Translations under genes and position numbers: made by a program
Notes under the pieces: generated by a model
Told to the model about the DNA's origin: nothing
Databases searched by the model: none
What the model saw: the letters and a program-made list of their open reading frames with translations, nothing else
Shown: in pieces, positions 26,180 to 36,200 of the stretch
How the letters are laid out: each line of letters begins with the position of its first letter
Position numbering within the stretch: the stretch's first letter is position 1
Assembly (NCBI GenBank): GCA_037447655.1
Contig: JBBHKE010000754.1
Span: 1 to 64,000 of the forward strand
Reading direction: 5' to 3'
DNA: 64,000 nt
DNA from: Zygnema cylindricum
Lineage: Eukaryota > Streptophyta > Zygnematophyceae > Zygnematales > Zygnemataceae

Positions 26180-26587
26180 CCTGCGCGCAGCAAAAATTGA
26201 CTCTGCGATTAGCAATTCCCATAATCAATATAGTAGCCTGTGCGATCCGAGTTGCCAAACTGAGACGCGAACCAAACATACGAAAATGACGCCCGATTTT
26301 GCGACTCGCCGATTCGATGAAATGCGACGCGACATTCTTTACCGGTTTGGGCGGGAGATGTCACGGACGGATTCCTTCAGCCGCAGGTGGCCGTTACGTT
26401 TTCGGTTACAATTAGATTCACGTACAGACACATTTTTAACCTGTTGTCATAAATGATGATGTCAGCTGACGCTAAATTTCTCGTTCCACATAAACGTCCA
26501 AAACGCCCTAACGCATAATGATACGTTTAAACTGAAAGGATCTTAACACAATCAAAAGTGCAAAACAGCAGCGGAGGCACAAGAAGG

Positions 26588-26979
26588 TACACCGTGAATC
26601 GTTATTAGCCTTATGTACTCTATATCGGCACCCCAAAATTTTGGCATTGATATCTTAAATAGAGTAAACTACACTATTTAAGTACGTGGACCATAATCTG
26701 CCACGTCTCCTGGCACTATATTAGAATTAATGACGCTAATTTTTTCTTTACACTAATAATTTCTATACGCTAATAACGATTCAAGGTGTACTGTCCATCG
26801 TCATTAAATTTCGATCGACTTTTTTTGGCCGAAAAACGTATCACAGTGTTAACTGTTAAGAACACTATTTAGAAGAATGTACCAGAATATGCCACGTCTC
26901 CATACACTAATAGGATCATATGTTATATTTTCGCATCAACTCTATTAAAGCTTAACGTTAATATCGATGGGCAGCTGTA
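26588..26979. mobile_element. Second pair of back-to-back MITEs
   Basis: A family-2 MITE (26590-26788; CACCGTGAATCGTTATTAGC to TAATAACGATTCAAGGTG) abuts a diverged relative (26791-26977). The TA at 26789-26790 is shared. The first is a close copy of 25781-25969. Confidence 0.75.
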
Positions 26980-28278
26980 GTGAAAATTCCCCGTACGCGT
27001 TTTACGGGGTGTTCTACACTACAATCTGTACGGTACCAAATGTCAAAAAAGAAAAATCGTCAAGTTAAATTTGCGACATTTGTAGACGATGTGCAATTTT
27101 GTGACATTGCAGACGCTATGGATGATTGTGACACTTTCTAAACTGTACGTCATGGCTTTCCGATTTCGTTTTTTTGCCATCGATCTGTCACCAAATTTCA
27201 TGCAAAGATATCCATTTTTTTTTTTAGAAATCGTTCTTTTTATTAGTCCTGTAATGGAGGAAGTGTGTGGTTAAGTTACACAAACGCAAGCTAGGGGAAA
27301 GAAGCCTCGCGCTTTTTTTCGGACTAACTGTTTTGGTTCTGCAACTTTATTGTCTATATCCGCAACCGTAATAGGTGATATAATATTACTTCACCAATAT
27401 ATTGTGTAGTATAAGTATATATATTTGGTAAATATATATACTTTTTGCTATATGATATTAAATCCACAATTATATTCCAATTATAGTCTAGTTATTTTAG
27501 TTTAAATTATTTATGACTAACTTGGCACCTAATTCCAAATGATTTCTTTTCATACCTATAAGGAAAATATGCCTATAAATATGTTTGAAGTAGTGAGAAT
27601 CTATAAACTTGTAGCAAGAACGTTGAGAACTTCCACCTTTGCTTATTACATTTAGTTATAGTCAGGCGGCCCGACATGTTAAAATAGCGGCACTTTACGG
27701 AGCGTGATAAATGCTCGCTGATACGGTACGATTGACCTTGGTAGAGATAGGTCAAGTATTGTTAATTCATACAACATGGATGATTCTAGTCTAACACTAA
27801 TGGAAATAGTTGATGCTTTAAGTGTTGGTTTGGATGATTTTCCTCCGCAGTCAAGGTCAACGCTCGTTCAAGAAGACTTGGGAGTTATTTCTTCTTATGT
27901 ATTTCCAAGAATTTATCATCAGTGTATGTTCATAGCTTTACAACTTGTGCAAGGTTCCATCCTTCTCCAACTTGTTATTATGATTATGAGTTGCCATTAT
28001 TTCCCTAGCTCCCTCCGCATGTTCCACTTAACATGGGGGATTTATGGCATTGCCTCTCCTTTTAGAGATTGTAGTTTTGTAAGGAGTTGCCATGGTAGTG
28101 TTTTGTGAAGGTTTGCGACCAAGTTGTTGTCTTTGTGTTCGTAAATGTCTTTTTTTTTTTGCTTGTTAGCTTCTTTCATATTGTTATTTATTTTCAGTTT
28201 GACATCTTGTGAGTTATTCCAATTTGTGTAGGGTTTCTTTTGTTTTCTTTCCATATGATTAGATGTTTAATAAAGTGC
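26980..28278. other. Intergenic, one unassigned open frame
   Basis: AT-rich sequence. An ATG frame at 27776-28108 begins MDDSSLTLMEIVDALSVGLD and looks protein-like for its first 50 residues, but then runs into hydrophobic, intron-like sequence. It could be the first exon of an unrecognised gene or a decayed fragment. No function is proposed. Confidence 0.25.
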
Positions 28279-29151
28279 CCTTTTTATAAAGCTTATCGTA
28301 GTTTTGTTAACAACAAGAACAAACAATAACAACATTGAGCGATATTATAAGTGAGGGTGAAATCAATTCGTCTAGCATGTTTTCAATGATTGTGAAATCT
28401 AGGACCTTGCAGGGCATTCTAAATAAACAACCCAATTTGAAAATAAGTAAAGCGATGCGGTTTAAGCTGAATTGTCCCTCCATGGAAGATGCACCCAAAG
28501 TGAACAAACACCAAACAGTTCTAGTGCGCTTGAAACGCGAACCACCATAAATTAAAGTGCGCTTGAAACACCAACCACAGTACACTATATACAGTGCGAT
28601 TGTAGACGCCAACAAGTAAATACAGTGCGTTTGAAGCACCAACAAATAAACACAGTGCGTCGGAAGCGCCTACAAATAAATACAGTGCGTCTGAAGCATA
28701 GTTCAAAAGTAGGCGTTTTTTGGTAGGCCTTTTGTAGGCCGCCTTTAGCGTAAGTTGTGTTACAGGCTTTCCATGTGATCTTCTTAGATCGCTACTTTCA
28801 TCAGCGACCGTCCGATCGTCCGAATCTGACGATAGTCTTATCGTAAGTTGTGTTATGGGCTTTTCATGTGATCTTCTTAGATCGTTGCTTTCATCAACGA
28901 CCGTCAGATCGCCCAAATCTGACGGTTTAAATAACAAGTCGCTCAAAACTCACAGAAAAATATTTTTTTGTCCGATTTTTTTTTCAAATTTAGACATGAC
29001 GTTTAATTCTCTATCGATCCATGTGCAATTCAACCCTGTTACTATTTTATTTCTTTTTGCCGCCAATACAATATGGGTCTTAAGGCCATATTGTATGTTT
29101 TGCATACAATAGGCATATTGTATGGGCGTACGGTCACCTACTTTTGAACTA
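28279..29151. repeat. Duplicated repeat unit, copy 1 (with MITE-B)
   Basis: 873 bp matching 31930-32801 in direct orientation. The left part (28279-28698) holds about six degenerate copies of a 30-bp motif (ATACAGTGCGT, GAAGCGCC). The right part (28699-29151) is a separate TIR element with ends TAGTTCAAAAGTAGGCG and complement, and an internal 95-bp tandem duplication. Overlapping open frames on both strands are identical in the two copies but match no family known to me. Confidence 0.85.
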
Positions 29152-29168
29152 TGGTCTCTTTAAACCAC

Positions 29169-29621
29169 AGTTCAAAAGTAGGCGTTTCTATTGTAGGCCT
29201 TCTGTAAGCGCCTTTATCGTAAGTTGTGCTATGAACTTTTCATGTGATCTTCTTAAATCGCTACTTTGATCAGCGACCGTCCGATCGTCCAAAATCTGAC
29301 GATAGTTCTATCGTAAGTTGTATTATGGGCTTTTCATGTGATCTTCTTAGATCACTACTTTTATCAGCGACCGTCCTATCGTCCAAATCTGACGATTTAA
29401 ATAAAAAAGACCTAAAAACTCACAAAAAAATAATTTTTTGTCCGAATGTTTTTCAAAATTTAGACATGACGTTTAATTCTCTATCGATTGATGTGCAACT
29501 CAACCCTGCTACTATTTTTTTTCATTTTGCGACCAATACAATATGGGTCTTAAGGTCATATTGTATGTTTTGCGTACAATAGGCATATTTTATGGGCGTA
29601 CTTTCACCTACTTTTGAACTA
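29169..29621. mobile_element. MITE-B, second copy
   Basis: Ends are AGTTCAAAAGTAGGCG and CACCTACTTTTGAACT. The interior is about 85-90 percent similar by eye to 28699-29151, including CATGTGATCTTCTTA repeated twice. Confidence 0.75.
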
Positions 29622-31267
29622 TGCTTTGAACATCTTTTCTTCGTACACGTATGTTGGTTTTCATATCTAACGGTTGCGATTGAAAGGTAAGGTTCTCAGC
29701 TTCCGATTGACGGTCTTAAATTGAGATTCAGACAAGTGTAAGGAGAAAGGATGTTTTAAGAGACGAAAAATACATTAACACTACAACACAAGACAGGGCA
29801 CTGGGAATCAACATTACCGTAGCTAAAGGCCCTAAAACACATTATTAGGGTATGGTCAATACTGGTAATGTTAGTATTATTATGGATGGCTATGAGTATC
29901 AAATCGGAAAGGGCGATTCTCAATTTTTGTCCCTACGTTTTTTGGAAAATGATCGATGCGATTTGGAAAATTTGCGATGTAATAGTGCAAACGATTTTTT
30001 TACTTTCTTTTCTTATTATACGAGTAGTACCTCACCCTGTAGTCGAAGGAAATTATCTGCTTACCTGCTTATGTTCTTACATATACTGATTTTATTTTGC
30101 ATTTTCTTTTTATTGTTGAACTTGATAATGGTTTTTTTCTCCTTGGTGTTATATTATTTATTTACCTTTTTTATATTTTTGTGCTTTGAGCCATTCGTGT
30201 AGATGACATTGAATCATAGTTCTTCATAGCGTTGAGTGCGAACGATTCAATCGCGACGAATTATACGTAACGAACGTATTGAACGTTTTGAACAAATCGT
30301 TAAAAAATGTTAATGAATTTTCATCCGTACACTTCCGTACATATAAAACAAAAAAAAAATACATATAGCGCAGTTTGTAAGTTTTCCGCTAAAAGAGCGC
30401 TAAACAATTATAAATATTTACATTCGTATCACACTCGTTGTGTCGGAATTTTCTTTCATCAACTGGTAGCGGATAAGGTGAGAGTGCGCTACGTCATAAT
30501 GTCTTAAAACCCGTGTTCAATAGACGGTAAGCGCAAATTTTTGTCAAAGTCCGTCTGTCTGATACTATCTGACAGGCAGACATGGCCGCCTTCTCTCTCT
30601 CTATATCCCAAAGGAGGGTAGGATATAGGGAGGCGTTTTCCTTGCGGTTTCGTTTTCAAAATTCCATGGTGCCTTCATTCAAAAAAAATGAAGACGACGC
30701 CCGTACAATTTTCAAACTAACCGCACGAAAATAGTGTGACGTTTCTGTTAGAGTCAAAATTTAATCGGCTCGCAGTCTGTCGTCAGACCGAATAGTTTGT
30801 CTTTTGTTGTCAAGCGTGTGGTCTTGCTTTTGTCTTAGGGTGTGTCCCCATGTGCATAAGTAAGGGTTTTTTTCTGTCGTTTTGCAATAAAACTTAGCGC
30901 CGTACTGCCAAAGTTGCAACCGTACGAAGGAATCGCAAATTTGTAGAGTACAATCTGCGTCATCCTTGAACTTAGGATGTACGAAAATTTGTCGTCTTGT
31001 GCTTTTCGACCCACTTCTACAACAAAAAACGTCATCTTCAAGCTTTTGTTTAAAACACATGCGCGATGTGATTTAAAAATAGGTTTTTTCGATTGACAAA
31101 TAGGAACATATTTTCGCACATGCCGTAAATTTCCTACGCTTTCCAAGGACAAAGAAAATTACATAGTTCGCTATGTTTTGTCCGTTTGCGTTATAATAGG
31201 TTGAAAAGAAGTACACAGTTTGTTTAATTTTGTCCGTTTTCGTCCAGTACGGATTTTTTATTTGCAG
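29622..31267. other. Intergenic, MITE-derived fragment, no gene
   Basis: 29636-29800 resembles the interior of the MITE at 44439-44656 (GGTTGCGATTGAAAGGTAAG, TCTCAGCTT), so a decayed copy lies here. 29852-30202 is a T-rich open frame of low complexity, probably not coding. 30690-31150 has short blocks reminiscent of the fold-back element near 3000. Confidence 0.4.
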
Positions 31268-31366
31268 GGGTCTTCAAATTCCGACGCCATTTCACCTCGA
31301 GCAGACAGGCGACGCGAAGGGCAAAGCACATCTTCTTCAACCGTGAAACTGCCAGGCTGGAATGCG
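31268..31366 (+). pseudogene. Orphan exon-like fragment (33 codons)
   Basis: A 99-nt open segment is bounded by a TTTGCAG acceptor and a GCG/GTACGT donor, with phase 0 at both ends. It encodes a Ser/Arg-rich peptide beginning GSSNSDAISPRADRRREG and ending STVKLPGWNA. No adjoining exons were found in the repeat-rich surroundings. It may be a captured gene fragment or an isolated exon; the parent is unknown. Confidence 0.35.
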
Positions 31367-31929
31367 GTACGTCTAGAATGTCACGATAAGACATGCGACG
31401 TCACAAGTAGTTCCAGAAAATATTGTGCGAACACAGATTGTAGACGTTGACAACCGTCACAGGTATTGTCGACGTATACAATCGTCACAAGCGCAAGTTA
31501 CGATTTCGTCCTTACAGACATAGGGACAATTGAAAACCGGGTCCGGCGGATCCGCGCTAAAATACAAAGTACTTTCACTAAGTTACAAGTACATGGGGAC
31601 AAAACCTTAGCCTGTTTCATAGAAAGATTACCGGTCTCGCGTAAATTCGGTTTTGCGACGACCAGGTACAGATATTGTTTGGTGTGTAAGGTTTGTCGTT
31701 TGTTGGTCTTGTGTGTACGTATGGTAGTACTTTAGTACTACAGATTTTCGTGTTGATTCGTTTGTTTGGTAGGCGCTTCGTGCGCACTTTACTTTGGTCT
31801 TGATTTATAGTTTGAAGTAGTGACGTGCAGATTAGTGGGAGGGAAAAGATATGTTGAAATTTATAGATTTCTAGAGTATTTTCTAGGTTTAAATATGTTT
31901 TTATAAAAGAAAAGAAAAAGGACGGACAG
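31367..31929. other. Intergenic, nothing recognised
   Basis: Contains short GACG/CGTC-rich stretches (31385-31500) resembling pieces near 16100 and 2640, and no gene. Confidence 0.4.
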
Positions 31930-32801
31930 CCTTTTTATAAAGCTTATCGTAGTTTTGTTAACAACAAGAACAAACAATAACAACATTGAGCGATATTATA
32001 AGTGAGGGTGAAATCAATTCGTCTAGCATGTTTTCAATGATTGTGAAATCTAGGACCTTGCAGGGCATTCTAAATAAACAACCCAATTTGAAAATAAGTA
32101 AAGCGATGCGGTTTAAGCTGAATTGTCCCTCCATGGAAGATGCACCCAAAGTGAACAAACACCAAACAGTTCTAGTGCGCTTGAAACGCGAACCACCATA
32201 AATTAAAGTGCGCTTGAAACACCAACCACAGTACACTATATACAGTGCGATTGTAGACGCCAACAAGTAAATACAGTGCGTTTGAAGCACCAACAAATAA
32301 ACACAGTGCGTCGGAAGCGCCTACAAATAAATACAGTGCGTCTGAAGCATAGTTCAAAAGTAGGCGTTTTTTGGTAGGCCTTTTGTAGGCCGCCTTTAGC
32401 GTAAGTTGTGTTACAGGCTTTCCATGTGATCTTCTTAGATCGCTACTTTCATCAGCGACCGTCCGATCGTCCGAATCTGACAATATTCCTATCGTAAGTT
32501 GTGTTACGTGCTTTCCATGTGATCTTCTTAGATCGTTACTTTAATCAACGACCGTCAGATTGTCCAAATCTAACGGTTTAAATCAAAAGTCGCTCAAAAC
32601 TCACAGAAAAAAATTTTTTGTACGATTTTTTTTTCAAATTTAGACATGACGTTTAATTCTCTATCGATCCATGTGCAACTCAACCCTGTTACTATTTTAT
32701 TTCATTTTGCGGCCAATACAATATGGGTCTTAACGCCATATTGTATGTTTTGCATACAATAGGCATATTGTATGGGCGTACGGTCACCTACTTTTGAACT
32801 A
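31930..32801. repeat. Duplicated repeat unit, copy 2 (with MITE-B)
   Basis: Direct copy of 28279-29151. The first 550 bp appear identical, while the rest shows about 5 percent scattered changes plus small indels. The MITE-B part is 32350-32801. It splits a 30-bp repeat array: the same motif resumes immediately to its right. Confidence 0.85.
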
Positions 32802-33070
32802 CCGCCTAAAATAAATACAGTGCGTCTGCAGCGCCTACAAATAAATACAGTGCGTCTGAAACGCCTACAAATAAATACAGTGCGTCTGAAACGCCTACAA
32901 ATAAATACAGTGCGTCTGAAACGCCTACAAATAAATACAGTGCGTCTGAAACGCCTACAAATAAATACAGTGCGTCTGAAACGCCTACAAATAAATACAG
33001 TGCGTCTGAAACGCCTACAAATAAATACAGTGCGTCTGAAACGCCTACAAATAAATACAGTGCGTCTGCA
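32802..33070. repeat. 30-bp minisatellite, about 9 units
   Basis: Unit TACAAATAAATACAGTGCGT followed by CTGAAACGCC, nearly perfect. The first and last units carry CTGCAG in place of CTGAAA. Because 30 is a multiple of 3, it gives long open frames on both strands that are artefacts. The array ends 66 bp before the CSA start codon. Confidence 0.95.
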
Positions 33071-33125
33071 GTTTGGAGGTTTATAGCAGCCGCCACAGCT
33101 GCCAGTTCCAGCAGTCGCCCTAGCC

Positions 33126-33275
33126 ATGTCGGCCGCATGTGGCGATCTCTTCGCGGACGCGAGGTCGGCGCCGTACCTCCCCGCGCCCACGCGGCAGTTG
33201 TACGATCCGTACGTCTGGATGCCTTGGATCTCTCACGCTCTCGAGAGATCTTCACAGCTCACCGAGCGGCCGTAA
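33126..33275 (+). promoter_or_regulatory. Upstream overlapping ORF on CSA mRNA
   Basis: An ATG 11 nt before the CSA start opens a 49-codon out-of-frame ORF (MSACGDLFADARSAPYLPAP and onward) that ends at a TAA within CSA exon 1. If the transcript starts upstream of 33126, scanning ribosomes would meet this AUG first. The transcription start is not known. Confidence 0.45.
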
Positions 33276-36200
33276 ATAGCTTGCAGGTGTGCACGCCTCT
33301 ACCTTTATTTTAAGGTTTGATTTATATTTGTATAGGTACTTCATTGTCCTGTTTTTTTTTTTTTTTTTCTTTAGGTGTTAACCTAAAAAACCTGAAAAAA
33401 ACCGTTATAAAACCTTGACAGAAGAAATCTTTACAAGAAGTTAAATAACTCTGAAAAACGCTGAAAAACCTCTGAAAAATCTTTAAAAAAATTATGAAAA
33501 ACCTCTGAAGAAACTCTGAAAAACCCGCGAGAAAGTCCTGACGAACCTCTCTTAAACCCTAAACTTGCAGGTGGATGGAGTGGAAGCTCGCTACCTCCTA
33601 TCTGGAGCTGCCGATGGCTCCATTGCTTTGTATGACATTGAAGTTCCTTCGAGCTATGAGAAGAGTGCAGGGGCTTCTCAGCACAAATCTCTCTATTATG
33701 TGGACAAGAATACTCCTCAGGGCCACCGGTTTTCGGTATCTTCAGTCCAATGGTATCCTGTTGACACTGGAATTTTCATTTCCGGGTCCTTTGACAAGAA
33801 TGTCAATGTGTGGGATACTAATTCTTTGAAGGTGAATTTAAATTAAATTTTAGGGTTTCGAGGGGAGTTTTTTTTTTTTTTTTTTTTTTTTAGGGTTTTT
33901 TAGGGTTTTTTTCGGTTTTTTTAGGAATTCGGTTTTTTTTGTTTTTTTGGTTAGTTTTGCTTCGTTGTTTAGGGCCCAATTGTTTTTTTTTTTGTTGGGA
34001 CTTGAAGAAAAATAAAAAATTTGTAAGACTCTTATTTGTCTAGGATTTTTCCTTTTCTTTTTCTTTGACAGAAAAAACCTGCGATCATTTTTCATTTTTC
34101 ATTTTTTTTTTCATTTTTGGATGCCTGGAAAGTGTTCTCTGTGTCAGATATGGAAAATGTGGCCAGACTTAAAAATGATTTTAGTTTTACTAAATAGAAA
34201 GTTGAGGCGAAATTAGTAAACCTTTTGTTTTAACTTTGTTTCGTTTTCTCTTTTTTTCTTTCTCAGGTTGCCCTTCAGTTTCCCATGCCCGGGAAAGTGT
34301 TTGCCGTCGCTATGTCAGCCATGGCCACCAGACACACATTAATTGCCGTGGGGTCCGAGGATCCCATCGTGAGGTTATGTGACGTCACCAGTGGGGCGTG
34401 CACACACACCTTGTCAGGTCACCGAGGTACGTCTCTGGTTGACTTGGGCTGACTTTGAGTGTTTCTGATTGTCTTTGGTTGACTTTGGTTGACTCACTTG
34501 TCTGGTCGAGAGCAACTCAAAGTTGTTGAAGTCGGATGGAACACTAATTCTGGTGTATAATGTAGATAATTAAGAAACTGGGTGAAGTAATCAATTGGAT
34601 AATTTCTGGGGGCTAATTGACGGTGGCATTGGGATATGGCGATATTAGAATGTATCCTGCTCTTTTGGTTCACAAATTCTCTGTTTCCTATGTATGGTCT
34701 CTCTCTTTTTCTCCCCTTTTCTCGATGAACCTTGATGCATCTTGATTGAAGAAATCGGGGTTTTTTTTCCTAAAACTGGGTTTTCCTCCTTATTGCTCCG
34801 ATTGTGAGTTTTTTGCTCTGTTGCGCCTTTTTCCCCTGATGAGGGTTCAATTTTCCTCACTGAGATTCTGTTTCCTTCCATCGATTGTGATTGTTTTTTA
34901 TTTCCTCAATTGTGGTTTTTCACTTTATTGTTGCTTTTTGGTCAATAACTTTTTATCCCTGATCGTGATTTAGTTTTCTCTCAAACTTCCAATGTGACCT
35001 TGTTACTCTTATCTGCCCTAATGCCATGTTTTATTTTGTTTATTGTGTCTGCATCAGATGCCATTTGGGCTTTACATTGGTCGGTTTCGAGTGAATGGGT
35101 TTTGGCCTCGGGAGGTTGTGACGGAGCTGTTCGACTATGGGACATTCGGAGAGCCGGTTCTTTTTTGCTATTGGATCAACAGCAATCTGCCTTAGAAAAC
35201 CGGAAAAAAAAATCTTTCACAAATTTGGAACAATTTAACAGACAGGTGAGTTTTGTGAAATTAAAATCGGAAGAGGACGAGGATGGGACGATTAGTGATG
35301 CGAAGTTAAAATTGGAAGAGGAAGAGGATGGAATGGGGGAGCGTGGTATGGGAAAGTGCTTGTAACCTCTCTCGGGTTTAATGATTTTGTTATTTCATCG
35401 TCCCTCTGTTTTTGTTCTTATTATTGGCTTTTGTCTGTCACGGGGGAGTATTTTTGATGAAGAGTCGAGAATAATGAGACTGATTGAATGTGTAGGATTT
35501 GTTTTGTTTTTTTAACTTTGTCCTAATTCTTGGTGGGGCGCATTGGGGGCGCTTTCGCTGTAAATATGGACATAAATTATGGCAAAGGTTGTTCTTGCCT
35601 GGCACCACTTTAGGTGGGCTCTGTAAGAGTTCTGAGAGTCCACAAAGACGTGCCACACAAAACTAATGGTTTTCTTTAGGTTTAGGTTTTTTTAGGCAAA
35701 GGTTCCTTTTCACTTTTGTCTTAATGGGTTTGCTTCATGGATTTGCTACATGTAATTGAAGTTATATCTTTATGATGGAATGTCTTTCACAATTTGTTGT
35801 GTTATTTGTAGCGATAATGTGTTGCGGATGTTGTTAACCATAGTGTTTTAGGATGTTGTGAGGAGTTTTTAGAGTTTTCTAGTGTCTTTTCTGGCATGTT
35901 TTTCTGGTAGATAGATTTGGATCTGAGGATCGGAGTATGCCTGGCAAGAGGGACTGTATAGGACCTTGTTTTCACATTGTTTTTTTTATTTCAAAGTCTT
36001 CGAGCTGTATATTTTTCTACCTTTTTCTCACTCCAGTCCCCACATGGAACATTTTGACATGGATGGGAGAATTCAAGTATCTTTGGCGGAGGGGGTGGGG
36101 AAGTTAATTTCAAAGAGTGCTATTTGAATGAGGAGACTAATCCCTTTACATGTATTGCGAGTTAAAGCATTGGGCAAAAATTAATGGTTCTCAACTTCTG

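Noticed and set aside
28307-28645. 112-codon minus-strand frame present identically at 31958-32296
   Set aside because: Identity reflects the nucleotide duplication; overlapping frames exist on both strands and none shows a known domain.
32702-33255. Long open frames on both strands with a 10-residue periodic peptide
   Set aside because: The 30-bp tandem array is a multiple of three, so all frames stay open. No start context, domain or splice support was seen.
34119-34172. Possible decayed duplicate of CSA exon 3 start in intron 2
   Set aside because: ATGCCTGGAAAGTGTT and GTGGCCAGAC resemble exon 3, but the match is short and gapped; chance cannot be excluded without alignment.
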